Below, one piece after another: positions 25,401-40,400 of a stretch of DNA of 60,000 nt. Source of the DNA: Owenia fusiformis (taxonomy: Eukaryota; Annelida; Polychaeta; Sabellida; Oweniidae); NCBI GenBank assembly GCA_903813345.2, contig CAIIXF020000006.1:12034348-12094347 (forward strand), given 5' to 3'. The notes under the pieces are model-generated. The model saw only the letters and a program-made list of their open reading frames with translations, made no database searches and was not told where the DNA came from. The position numbers and the translations under genes are program-made. How positions within the stretch are numbered: position 1 is the stretch's first letter; every line of letters begins with the position of its first letter.

Positions 25401-28400
25401 TGTTTCAAACTTTTGATGTAGCTATGCACTTCAGTTATCTTTAGCAAGGTTTGATTTAGCGATTCACCCTGGGCCCCTGTGGTATCATCTCCGACCAAGT
25501 CACAGAGTTCATCATCTATCTGTGGAGCCTTGCACAATCCTCGACGCCGTAGACTGTTTTTCAAACTTCTTCTGAAGCTGCCATCCCTATTCAATGCAGA
25601 TAGCATCTTAAATTCTGCAAGGCGGTCTCGTACCATCTTTGTTCTTTGTCTCTTCAAGAAACCTGTGATGCACTGCTTCTCTGCTCGCTGTTGACTAGAC
25701 TCTAAGGTAGCTTGATTTGCTGTGTGATACCTCTCTATAGAACGTGCCTTATATACCGTTTTGTAAAATGAGCTGCTAATTGGTGTTTTTATTACTTTTG
25801 ATTAAGGATCCTCTCAATTCGAACTGTCAATTGAGTTAGTGCAGTTTTATAAGGGATATTATCTATTTATTATTATTAGTATTTTTATTATTGAGATGAA
25901 AAAGTCATCATGATCAGGTTGCGTGATCATAATTGTAGTTGGACCCTGTTTTGACGCATTTTCTTATTTGTTCATATCTGAATGTTAAATGAATTGCTAT
26001 CTTTTCATTTTAAAAACATGAATGACCACTAAAAGACAATTTTTTTATTGACGAGTGAGGGGATCATATTAAAAGAATCTGCTGACATGATAAAGTATCC
26101 AATGATTGGTAGAGACCGGATTCTTATATCAAAGTAACATTTTATATGTCATTTGAAGAATGTAATCCTATTTTCTTTACTTTATTGCTATAATTACTGT
26201 TATTGAAAATTGTATATCGGATGTACGTTTGGCCCTAAAAGGGCATCAGTACTAATAAATCCTATTTATTATTATTAATCAAATAATTAATTTAATATTA
26301 TTATTATTAAAATATCTTACCCCCTATCACACCAAACTAGTCCTTACCCGTTCTTGCCAGTCATACGAAAACGTCATAAAACAGGCTCAATCTTGCTGTG
26401 GTCGGGAAATATGTCTAAAATAATTACCTACTTTGTTCATTAACAGCTTTCACTTCGTCCATCTCATTCGCAGTTCGTTCAGGTCGCACCACGTCGGTGT
26501 GCAACCTCGTATAATGCGTCCCTTAGTCTAGAAGGTCATCATTACTTGATTACAGAATGGTATGGTTGCCATCGAATTTTGAATCATTTCAAAATTCTAA
26601 AATCACCTTCCCATCTGAGAAAGTCATGAAGTTCGTAAACAGACCTTAGAAAGTTGCATCTACGTTCATTCCATTTGCACACAGTTTAAAACCCAATTTT
26701 GAAGAATGCAGTGGCAACTTGTTTGGTGTGATAGCTATATTTTTGCTAACTCATTCATAAGCAGTCTTTAATACATTCTTAGTCAGTTTAAACCCGTTTG
26801 CAATTAGTTCTACCTCGTTCTCAATACTTCCTCAGACAGTTCAACTCGTTGTACAAACGTCCCTAGTAGGATTGAAGTACGACAGTTCCGTTCGTAGTAC
26901 ATCCAGCTTGTCGTTAGTACCTTGTCACTCATTCTAATTGTAGAACATTTTGAGCATGTTCTAAGTTCTAGAGGACCTACCCGTTCGAGTACATTCAATG
27001 GAGTTTGTAAATAGTCCCCAAACGGTTCTAAGTACGTTCAGTCCATTCGTACACAGTTGAAGCCCATTTTCGAGAACGTAGTGAGAACTAGTTTGGTGTG
27101 ATAGTAGGGTTAGAGAGCTGCTTAATTCTTAGCATGAAATCTTGTCATTGCAAATGCCAGAAATTTTCTTGTTGAAATTTCTTCAAATTCATACACATGT
27201 GATTGTCAGAGGGTGCCAAGTTCTAAAGCTGTTTATATTATGGGTGGCCATTTTGTTTTCTGGCAGCTATTTTAGAATTTTTGATAAATTTCCACACATG
27301 TTCTACAATTCATTAATTTTTGTTAATTTTATGTTATGATTTTGTTATGTCGTGCTTATTTTTTAAACATCATCTTCAAGTTGCAGGAAGTTCAGATCTA
27401 CGCCTTTGTTGCCCTCCAATTACCCTTCACATTTTGAAAACAGATTTTTAAATAGATTATTCAAAAAGTCAGTCATGCCGTAACATTGCTTTGTGTATTT
27501 TATTTCAGGATGCATTAGACTGGGGAATGAAAAATAATTTATGGGGTCACACGTTATTCCTTGCCAGTAAAATGGATGCCCGCACTCACGCTAGCGTGAT
27601 GACAAGATTTGCGAATGTGTCAATGAAACTAAATGACCCTCTACAGACTCTGTATCAGATGATGTCTAACCGCCAGCCAGCAGCAGTAACTGTAAGTACT
27701 GGAGGGGATCTCAGTTAAACTATGAGGTATGAATAGGTCTTCTGCAAGGTGGTTCATTTTAGGTAGACTTCTTTATGAGATAACTTCACACATTTCAGTA
27801 TTGTACCATTATAGATTTTATTTCTCGAGTACAAGATTAAATTTTGTATTTTTTAAAATTTGATTCAATTCCAAAAGTTGAATCAATAGAGGAAAACATG
27901 AAGAAAAACATCTCTGTAAAATTGATGAAAAGAGGACAGAATTAGAAATGTTGACACTGCGGCAGATCTAAGTGGCTTTATAATGTTACCTTTCTTTCCT
28001 GCTAATAGCGAATCAGTCCATAACTTATCAACCATTGTCAGATTGATGTAATTCAGCTTCGTATATATCTATTTAAGGAATATTTTTACAAAATTTTACT
28101 TTAGAAAGCACTGGATGAAATGTCCACAAAAACGTGAGGAAAATTCATGGGGAATTAATAATTGATGTTGGGGAGAGCTTCAACTATTTGAGACAATGAG
28201 ACCGCCTTCCTTGATCCTAGATATCAGAATATAGTTAATTTTCTGACATCAGTTTTCTTGATTGATCCCTAATGTTGCATTGTTCCAATTCTTAGTCAGT
28301 GATTAGGGGACCTACATATGTGCTGTTGTGTTTCAGTGTGTGGCAGATGATGCCTGGGGAGACTGGAGGCCTCATCTTGCTATGATTCTGTCCAACAGCA

Positions 28401-31400
28401 GTAAACCTGATATGGACAGACGTAGCATAACAACGTTGGGAGACACGCTAGGTAAGAGAACTAAGGTCCTTTATTAACAGTTAAGATTAAGGTGTGACAG
28501 ACAAGTATATTAATTATTGGAGAGAATCATACAACATTTGGAGACATGAGTTGCCCTTCCCATTCTTAACTATACCCAGGCTAGACTTAGTCTAAGTATG
28601 GTATGTCTAAACACAGGCTTTTAACTGTTTCTCTCAGTGAATATCAATTCTCATTAAAGGCTTGTGACCTTCAAATCAAATGCCTTCAAATAATCACTTG
28701 CATTAATAATCACTTGACTCTCACGGGAGGCAAGTTGACGTTTTTCCTCTCTAAATCATAGATGTAATCAGGCTATTTTGTGTAATCACAGGCTTTAAAC
28801 AGATAATTTCTCATTGTTGGAGATTTAGTATGTGTGATGCGAGGGTGGAATGAAGTGTTTCTTCTGACTTAACAATACATTTAAAAACTCAGTGGTAAAA
28901 TTGCAGGATATGAATTGAGAATTTAAGCTCAAACAGGTGAACTATTGTTATCGCGATCGCCCACTTATTTTGCGCCATCTGTCTGTCCATCTGTCAGTCT
29001 GTCAACACATTCATAGAAATCCTCTTCAAAAATTGAACTTTCATTTTTAAAATGTGTCTATATTAAGTTGTCAATAGTTCCATAAGTGGCGCCTCAAAAG
29101 TTCCTCTTCTTTTAAAATGGCGGCCAATTTTATTTAATTTTATCAGCTCTTTTTGGTCATAACTCCGCAGGTGTTGTCCCAATTTACTTGGAATTTTACA
29201 CGTACCTTAATCTATTAGTTATTAATAATGTCTACAAGTCTGTTGTTATTTTATGTTGATATGGTCGTACTTGACCTTAAAGATTAAATTGAAATATTGA
29301 AATGAAATGAATTCTTAACGATTGTTACTACTTCTGTTTATTCCAGCTGCAAGAGGCTGCCTCTATGCTAGTCACTTCTGCTACTTGATGGCCCAGTTAA
29401 GCTTTGGCCAATACCACAAGAAGACAAGCAAGATTGTCCTAATAGGCTCTAGTCACAGTCTAGAGTTTGAGTACTTTGCCAACAATGTCTCTATACAGTG
29501 CACTGAAGTGTATGAATACGCTCAATCTCTGGGAAACCCCCTTTTCCACATGACAAGCTTCCAGGTATGTAACAATCTCTGAGAAACTCCTTTTCCACAT
29601 GACAAACTTTCAGGTATGTAATAATATCTGGGAAACCCCTTTTTCATGTGAAAGCTTCAAATGTACATTCTACAATCTCTCATCTGAAATGTTCTTGAGG
29701 TTCATGCACTAAGTACTAGTGCATAGAATTAATTATTGTTATTTTCAATCTGAGGGAATTTATTGTTTCTTAAAAGTCACGTACATTGAACAATTGCCTT
29801 GTGAATTATCACCTATAATTATCCTTTTACAATAATATATATCCCTGGCTGACATTGAGTTCAATGGAATTTGGAAATTAATATTCGCTGATATCGTATG
29901 TCCATACAGTTCAAATAAATGATTTTGCTACATTAATTCATGATTACCTGTGTGTATATGTTACTTATGTACATTTTAGGATAATAAAATATTCAAATAT
30001 TCATAATACCATAATCGCCGTATTAAGGGCCCACCTCTAATAAGTGCCCTCCCGCTCTACAGAGTTCAAGAAATATCGAGGAATGAACAAGTATTAACAA
30101 ATATATCAGAAAAAAGAAGTTTAAGTGGGCGATGGTACTATTGCAGAAAACCTGATGCATTTTGTAATTCGATGCATCCTCCCAATAAATATATCGTCTG
30201 TCTAGTATTAAAAGGCTCTATTAAAAGGTTCTATGTCCATATTTGAGAAAACGGAGAACAAACATTTAGGTTCCTCTATCTTTGTGATACAGTAAAGTAG
30301 AAGTTTGACAAGAATGCTTATGCATTATACAGCCAAGATGAATCATTCCTGATCAGGATGGCAAGAAATGTCAATGTTTAAGGCTACCTTTTTAAAAAAA
30401 TGCTTTTTGCGTCTGTAAATCAACAATGAGTTTAATTGATGGAGATTTTCTACCCTTGAATACAGGGCTTTTCAATTAGATGAAGCTATTTTTAAAGAAG
30501 CAAGCCACACTATTGCGAAGAGTTGCCCTTTTATATATCCATAGCAAACATGATAAGGCATTAACATTTTTACAAAATTCTGCTACAAAAGGAGGGTGGC
30601 ATTTTGTGCAAAGGAATAGAGGACAATTCTTGTAATGCTCATAAAGGTGCATCTAATTCAGCTAGCAATCTGAAACTTCCTGCGGGGCTGCTCCATGGAG
30701 TTAGGTTTTACTATGCAAAAGGACAAGTCAGATTTCATCCAGATAAAAAAGTTATCCAACATTATGTGGGTGGGTGTCATTTTATTTTATCTGTATCACC
30801 ATGGGCTTTCAAGCCCATGGTATCACACTGTATATACGTGGTATCACACTGTATATACGTACTATGTCATTAAATGTAAAAAGGTTTTATCTCCAATTTG
30901 AATCATGACATTGAATGCTAAAAAGTTTTATCTCAAGAGATAGAACTATATAGCAGTAATCATATTTTTCAAATGAAGGACATAGAACCTTATTGCATTA
31001 GAAATCTCCTATTTCTAATTGAGATACAGCTTTATAACCTTAATTTTTGAAAAGAACATGGTGAATTTAGGGGGAATCCACTTTCACATGCGTATGACCC
31101 ATATTGGTAGTTAGAACCTTGTAATAGTGAAGGGACAATATATCATTTGGTGCTTCCCACATCAGACTAAAACTAAAATTATCTTGTGGTTTAGGTATAC
31201 AATAAATAACATTTGTGTTTGAGGTATACAATTAAGCATTTGCATTTTTGGTATACATTTAGCATTTGTGTTCGAGGTATACAATTAAGCATTTGTGTCT
31301 GAGGTATACAATTAAGCATTTGTGTTTAAGGTATACAATTAAGCATTTGTGTTTGAGGTATCCCATACCTATATTAATCACAATTCATGTGTCAATTGTG

Positions 31401-34400
31401 TCAATTTGTAATAATTTGACAATCAAGTTTTGTTGTTGAATTATTTAATTTAACAATTTGTCATTTGTGTTTCAGTTGTACAAGTATTTATATGCCACAA
31501 GACTTGAGAAGTTTGGTTTGATACAAGAAACACTGCAGTATACAGAGCACCTGGCCACCACTATACAACAGAGCCCAGGATCCTATGATGCCATACTAGT
31601 CAAAAATGTATATCAGGTATGAAAACCACAATAAGTGTAATCATGGAAGATGAAACTAAATGATATAGATGTGCAGGAAAATCAAGCAGTATGTTCTTAG
31701 TTTTATTATCTGAGAAGAAGAGGGCTATTTTGTTCTTAATTAAAACATCAAAAGTTTTTATGTTGACTGGCTTGTAAAACTAATCTCTTTGATTGAAACT
31801 TTAAAAAAATGTTTATTAAAGCAGTTATGTCAAAATTTGCCCTTTTGCTCTCTGATTTATTAGGTTAATAAGAATATTGAATATATCCCATATAGGCAGA
31901 TAATCAGATACTCCATAGAAGCCATCATTAACTTTTGTTCACAACTCGCATATTTTCGTTGGTATGTTTGAGAAAAAAACATCTTCAAAATTGGAAAAAG
32001 AAAATATCAAACTACAAATATTTGGAAGTATAAACTCCAAGTGACTGGAGCCGTCAGAGAATGTATTTTTCCTGACCTTTAGACCAAAGAAATGCAACAC
32101 ATATTACTGTCCAAACCCGATGCTATGCTATAACTATGAGTAGATGTTGCATTTTGTATGTGTTTTAGCTGGCTGACAGGCTTAAGTTCCATGACCCCCA
32201 AATCATGCATGCAGGAGAAATGTATGAGCAACCCAGCTGGCTGGAAAACTTAGGAAAAATTGTTCATGCATTTGAGGTGAGTCGGTACCTACTAAAACAA
32301 AATGAACTCAATCCTCCTGATTCTATGTATGAAGGTTTTTCAAATATTGAAATTTTGTATATTATATCCTTGAATTTGCCTTTACATTGGGGCCCCAAGA
32401 TCTAATCATTTAATTTTATTACTATTGTGAAGGTACATAAGGCGTTGCTCTTTTCAATCATTGATTTTGAGGTTTTCATTTAGAGATTATCTTTTGATCT
32501 CACCTTAGCAAATGTAATTATTGATGATCAGTAATAACTTGAGCAACATATCGTAACAAAAGTAACATAAACTGCAACTGTGTCATTTTTTATGTCACCA
32601 CCAGTAGTGGTGACATATTGTTACAAGTTTTTATGTGGATGGTGTTCGATGGTTGGTGTTTGGTGTCAGTAGCAGCATCGGGCCTCTGTGACAGCATTCG
32701 GTGGTCAGCTTCTCTAACAAATGGCAGGTGGTGACATTTTGCATGTTTATGCCTTGTGTGATATTTGGTTTCATAGACGCTGTGGCTTGTTCACCCATTT
32801 AGACCCAGTAATCAATAGTACCCAGTGTTTCAATGGCACACAAACAAAATGCATTAACTGACCTAACTGATATATCCAAATTCTAAGTAATATTCATTTT
32901 ATCTAAATTAGTCAGTAACTAGTGCACTCACTGATACATCTTAACAAAGTTCGAAGAAATAGAGATCATTAGCACAATCGCCGTGCTTACATCTAGTGCA
33001 CTTTAACTGCTAGGTTATGTCATTATAACATGAATTATTCAAAAAGAAATGTCGTGGTGTACTTTGATAAATCATGCCATGTCAAGTGTTAATTGTGTCA
33101 AGTGTTAATTGTTATTTCCATTTCTCATCATTTTTCTAAGATTAACGTCACCATCAAGAGGTGGTTACTTATTGTTATAGTCATTATGCCATATCATGGG
33201 TATCAATTCTAAGTCATACCGGCATCAATGGATATATTGCTATCCATTATACACTTGGATTTATACCCATTTTATTGAAAATAAAGGTCTCCATAAAGTC
33301 TCTTTACAAAGTCAGTGTAAAGTGTAAAGAAAACTTCAGAATACACTTTGGTAATAGAAGTTTCGAATATGAAAATATTAAGACATTTCTTACAATAACA
33401 ATAACTTCATCAAATCTTCATCAATTTCCATTGCACTTTGTGTTGATTACATGTACATTTCATTTTAGGAAGGTAACATTGCTGCAGTGCCAGCATCAGG
33501 CAGTCAGACACCAATGGGCTACGGGTCAACTACGGGTAGTGACATCGCTGACGTCAGTGGCATAACACCTGGTAGGGATATGTTTTTATCAAGGACCATG
33601 ATAGTAGTTATCACCTTGTCATTTTCTATGAGTGATCATCTGTCATGGTCATTAGGTAAAATGTACTGTTGCTAATCACGCATGGTGCTTACAGAATATT
33701 TCCAAACCACTGTTGGATCTCGGTACCATCCTGCTTAATATTTTTTTAAATGATCTGGAATCATACTTTGATAACATACCTTAATGACACTAAATGGTGT
33801 GTTAACAAATTATCTCACTTGCTTCATCAGATTCTGGATTGTTTAAATGCAATAAGGGTAATATTAAAACATTATATTAAAGTATTATGATATTTAAACA
33901 TCTCACTCGATTACGTATAAGCACCCACAATCTAGAGATAGAGAGAGGCCGATTGGTAGAGACAAGATTCTTATATCAAAGTAATATTTTATATGTCATT
34001 TGAAGAATGTAATCCTATTTTCTTTACTTTATTGCTATTTTTACTGTTAATGAAAATTGTATGTCGGATGTACATTTGGCCCTAAAAGGGCATCAGTACA
34101 AATAAATCCTATGATATATAAGAAAATAATTCTCCCACTAGAAATTACTGAGTGGTGCAGAAAATAGTTATAGAGTCACATTATCCACTCATTGTGGGCT
34201 TCAAATAATTGTGTTGATTCCATTGTCCATAGTTGTGACTTGCTAAATTACTTTTTTAAAGCCCCTATAGCGAACATTATTACAACAAATTTTGGATGTT
34301 CGCAGAGGAAAATACAAAATATGACGTAAGCGTAACGCTAATTAAGGAGATAGAGCTGTTTATTGAAAGAATATAGCAATAAAATGATATAATCTAGATA

Positions 34401-37400
34401 TTTGTGTTTAAAAAGCAACGATTAACTCATACAATAAGAAAACTTGTTTTTTTTTTATTTTAGTTGACTTCCTGTCCATTTTTCATCGTTGAGTTGACTC
34501 GAGATTTTCCTGCGAATTGCACCTCTACAAATTACATTTCAGTCTCAGTAAAAAAAAAGATTATTGTTTTTGATACAACCTGTATGATTAAAGGCAAAAA
34601 GCCCAATTTGCTATCAAAAGCTTATTTGAAATTATGAAATTAAATGATTAACCAATCTCATTGATTGTATGGCTGAGACATATTCCCCTAATTCATTAAT
34701 GTTTGAATTAACAGCTAAAGATATTACTAATAATACTTATTACTTGATGTAATACACATTATTACTCTGTAATCAAACCATCTGTGAATTCTATGGAATG
34801 ACAATATCGATCAAACAGATGCAGAAAAGAAGACAATTTAAGCTTTGAAATATATACTTTTCACTAATTATTAACAATTATTCTTCCAAAAATCAAGAAC
34901 CGAAACTTTACCAATCTAAAACCAAATAATCATTTTGGAAAACCAGATAATCTTTTTAGAAAACAAAATGATATTTTTGAAGAAGACAAATGATTGTTAT
35001 CCAATTGTTTAATGTTTAAAGGTGCAGATGTTAATATGCAGCAGTATCAAGAATCATTTGGGGGGCAACAGCAACAACAGGAACAGCCAACAGAAGGAGA
35101 AACAGCACAACAGGAACAGCAAAAACCATACCGAGACCCAAACTATCCTGGTAAGAGTTTTGAGTCACAAATCTCCAAATGATTACAGGTCTTGATCTTA
35201 CTGCTATGAGGAAAATGTATCCAGAGGTTTCAGAGAGGTTTACATCCTAAGTGTAAACTCTGGCTCATTGAATGTTGCAAGATCATATAGGATCATGTTC
35301 TATGTTCTATAAGAGGAGGGAAAACCCAAGAGCTTAGCGATGACCTCATAATTACCTCTCTTGTTTACCACCTTCGATTTTCCTATTTTCCACCATCTAG
35401 TTTCTGAATGCCACACCTCGATGCGATGTTTTAAAGGATGTAGACATATTCCTAACATTTTTTTCTTTATCTTGACGTGAAATGACAAGTTGTTATATTG
35501 GAAAACATGTGGGAAATTAACAAAATATTTTTTAATTTTGAATTCAAACTCTCTATTGGTTGTCATTTCTTTATCAACTTTCCATTGGAGATAACCTGGG
35601 GCGTTCCCCTTTATTTTTTTTGTAATTCAATAAATGAAATTCAATACCCTTTACCCATCGCTCTCACAAAAAAATAGCACACTCCAGTTCCAAGAAATGA
35701 GAGTACTTGGCACACATGTTTTTTGTCTTAAATGCAATTAAATGAAAATTAATGCAGTTATAGTATGTGACAATGTGAGCGTGCATAAAACATGAATTAA
35801 TCCAAAAGATAAATCTCATTCTATAAAAATTCAAATGACACCATTAAAACCTTATCCCGATTGTTTTTTGAAATTTGATTTGTTTTGAATCGGGTTACTT
35901 GTTTTAAGACCAGGAACATTAAGACCAAAATTTCCAAAACATCTTTGAGGATATAAAAGGTGTCAATCAAAAATTCAATTATACAACTGAAAATGTGGAC
36001 ATTAAAGGTTGTATATAATAATTAAAGTGATTTTCACTCCTTTTCAAAGCAATAAAATACAGCATGTTGCTGTGTATATATGATACTGAATTTTACATAT
36101 TTGAAGTTGATACTTATTTTTCATTCCATTACTAAAGAAAAACAGAAATTGATAACATATTGTATTGATGAAATTGGAGCTGTTACAATGACCCCTGACT
36201 TATAGCAATTTTCAGAAATGTTTCTTCCGGTGTAATTAATGAAGGACCGCTTAATTCAATTGCAATAACATTGCCATTTTTGAGCTTATTTCTTGAAAGC
36301 ATTTTATGCTATTATTATCATATATTTGTATTAATATGAGGAATCGATTGCTCTATGTTAAAAGGTCATTATACCCAAGTTAGAGTTAATTTTGTATATA
36401 AATGCGAAATAATTCGGGGAATCCACTAACAGTTTGAGGATTTCTCCAAAGCTATCGTCGTTAGGGAAATGAGTTCACATTACATTGGATTTTAACAAGA
36501 GTGGGCTACGAGTATTATGTCATTAATATTTGTGGACGGTATGAATACATTCATTGTGACATTTGTTTTGGGGAATTCCTAACAATGGCCAAATACTTTC
36601 ACTTTCGTTATTTATGCATTTTCACATTTTTGATTAGAAAGCAAAAGTGTATTTATTGCATTTAATTGATGAAAAGGAATCTAATTGATGATATTCTTCA
36701 AAAACTCATGTTTATTGTTTCCTTAGTCCTTGCTGGTTATATACATCCTTAAGTGAACACCCAATATGATATCTTATAAAAGAAATTCAAAAACCATATT
36801 AAGGAATACTCGTTCTCTCCACTCACTCACTCACTTACTCACAACCTATTTCAACTAAGCTGACCAACTCAATCTGCTTACAAAACATGTTTATATTTAA
36901 AAGTCAAGTCCCTCAAAACATTAATAGCTATAACTATATTGGCAATTGATCGCTGAGCCCAGAGTTAAGTTTATTATTATTATTATTTAGTGACTCATAT
37001 TAAGAAATAAATATAGTATGGTATCAACAGTGATTTACATAAACAGATATTAGTAAATACTATACAAATATCTTTGGAGTTGAATATCTCTCTATATTTC
37101 TGGAGGTGTATTCACCGTAGCCTGAAGGGTGAGGTGAATACACTCCTCAGAAATATATAAGGGTTATCTACTGGGAGGTTTTGGATATGGGGTTTATCCA
37201 GAGGGAGATATGCATATCTACCTGAGGGACCGAAGGTAGATGTGCATATCTCACGAGGGATGAACCCAATATCCAAACCAACAATACATAACTGCTTTAT
37301 CCTATACTAAGTTTTCAGGGGCATATGGTCATTTCAATAGTACAAGGTGTAAAAATAAATCAAATCATTTTATTGCATTTCCACTACTTACCGGAAGCGG

Positions 37401-40400
37401 GAAGATATGTACCGAAGTGGGAAGATATGTACCGAAGCGGGGAGATATGCACCAAAGCGGGAGATATGGTGGGAGATATGGAGGTTCTGGATATGGAAAC
37501 CTCAAAATCAGGATACCAGATATATCTTACCAACTTATCTCCCTAAAACCCTACTTGGCATAGGATAAATACAGATATTAAACGATCACAGAATTCAATA
37601 TTTGTTCTATTAATTCCCCATTAAAGTAGCACACAATATTGTTATGATATGACGTTTAGTTTCAACGTATTTCCAAACCTTTGCCAATATATAAGGGTTA
37701 TGTACTGGGAGGTTTTGGATATGGGGTTTATCCAGAGGGAGATAGGGGTTTTCAGGGGCATATGGCCATTTCAATAATACAAGGTGTAAAAATAAACAAA
37801 TCATTTATATGCAAAGTTATTTTATTGCATTTCCACTTCTTACCGGAAGCGGGAAGATATGCACCGAAGCGGGAGATATGGAGGTTCTGGATATGGAAAC
37901 CTCAAAATCAGGATATGGGATATATCTTACCAACTTATCTCCCTAAAACTCATAGGATAAACTGTTATAATTTGATTAGTTGACTTTTTGAATACATTTG
38001 TTAATTCTTTATTCTGTGTTTGTTGTACAGTTATGAACCTTTTCTTGGGAGGACTTCCTGATACAACTTCACCATCTGTCATATCTGATGATAATACTTT
38101 TCAATAAATTCCCGAGAATTAAGTGATGTGACGTCATTTTAATTGAATATGTAGTGGTATTCACTAAAAATGATGTCACTGCCGGTGAATATACTCTTCA
38201 CACATTTTCTAAGCAGGGAGACATGGAATACCTCTATATATTATTAGTCACATGGTATCTAATTGACCAATGAGAGGACAAGTATCACGGCATGGAAATA
38301 ATAAATTAATTTATTAAACAGTGAGATGAATGATGGCATTCTAGATGTAAATGATTGTCCACAAAAATTTCTGGAGTGCATCATCATTTAACGGTTCTGA
38401 TATTTCGTTATATGGGAAATACATTCATATTTTAAATGCAATTGTTTGTATTTTTGGATTGCTTGAAGTTTGGCTAACAAAATATCTGGCCTCTCAAATA
38501 CAAAATACTGTCAGTTTTCAGACATGCACTTTGCATATTGCACTTTGGTAATTTAATTGGTTCTTTTTATTTAGGTTTGACTCGACACACATTCCAATTG
38601 ACTAGATGCAAGAAGATGTAACCTTGATTTACGTCATTAGACATTCAAAATTCAGTCAAAGTGATTGTGATTGATCAAAACTTGTCAATCAACTTTAAAA
38701 ATTTGACTTCTAGTTAGGGAGATTCCACATAGACCCTATGTTATAAATTTACAAAAAGTGAAATATCTTTCTTGTATTGGACATATTTTAATTTGCATTA
38801 GATACAAAAGCTATTTGCTACTTGTACATATAATGTGCATTTTGAAATAATATGCATTTACTCTGGTGGTTAAAGGAATATTGAACTCTAGCATTGGCTA
38901 AACATTGCAGTTCAATTAGTTTCTTGGACGAGACCAAAATACCTTGACATACATGTATTCATAAACTTACCTATTTTAATATTTTCATTTAACGATCAAC
39001 ATAATATACATAACACATTTAAGCAGATATTAAGCAAATGAAGAACACATTTTCTGATAGATAAAATCAAAATTTAATTCTGTTATAGAACCTGAAATGC
39101 ATTATTTTACCGATTCACTTTATTTCATTTTTCTGCTTTGTATTCAATTTTAAATGCTTCTTAATAATCATCAAATGATTATAATGATTTCTATAAAAAA
39201 TGTTTTGACTTCCTTGCTTCATAGATATAACATTATCACTGTTTTCTCGACTTAAAATTTGCTTCCAGTTTATGAATTGAAAATAAAGATGAGATGAAAA
39301 AGATTGTTTTACACTCAATCCTCAGTCTAAACATGAATTTTAAAAGTTCAACAGTTGATTTTGAATGGACCTTCATGTATATTTCTAAAGTAGAATCATC
39401 AGAGAATGTATTATTAAACCATGTAATCACCTCTATTAAAGCCGAAGAAAGATTTATTTCACCATTTTATCATCTCTATGGTTCAGTGTCCTTTCACCCT
39501 TTCATCATTTCAGCTTTCAGCTTGTATCTGTGAGGTTAGAATTCTTAGCATTTTTGAACATTGATCATTACTGTAGAACATTACTTAAAAATATACAGAA
39601 GACAAAGGAGTCAGAAATATGTACCATAATATTTGTATTGTATTGTTTAATACTGTATAACATTTTATCGTATGATCTGTAAAATGAAGCCCTCTGATTG
39701 GTCAGTTCTTGTGCTGTACCAATCTGTATTGCTACTGAGATTGTTCCCGTTGATCATCCGTCGCAATACAGAAAATATTGATACGGAGGGGATGATCTCA
39801 GTAGCAATACAGAGGATCACACGATAAAAACGTTATTGAATGATTTGAAGTGCAATACAGGATATATTCTGTCTTGATATTCTGTATTGGCACTCGACTT
39901 CGTCTCGTTCCAATACAGAATTTCTCGACCAGAATATATCCTGTATTGCACTTCAAATCATTCAATAACTTATAGTATTGTATTATTGCAGGCTATATCT
40001 ATAACTACCAGACGCAGCAGTGGGAAACAGATCCTGATTTCAACCAAGGTGTTCAGGGAGCCCAACAGACTGAAACTACACAAGGTAACTCTCCACTTTT
40101 TCATACATGATACCAATCTTTATGACTACATATACATGTACACTTAACAATACTTCCCTTCACTTTCCACTGCACCACAAGTCTCTCTATGTTACACTCT
40201 CCACAACATTCATGGAGCTTTTCACTTGCTCCATTAATGCAATTAAAGGTAATGACATGTAATTGGGTGACTGGCCATATAATGAGGCTATTGGTCAGAG
40301 ATAACTGCTGAGCTATCGTCATGGCTCAGTTTTTATTAATTTATTAATTGGACTCTTTTAGGTAGATTGACGTACATACTCATTGTTTTCTAATTAGAAA

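Noticed and set aside
38030-38110. Alternative last exon of Sec16 ending beside AATAAA
   Set aside because: The acceptor-like site and 24-codon frame are short, not conserved in sequence type, and exons 16 and 17 join in phase without it.
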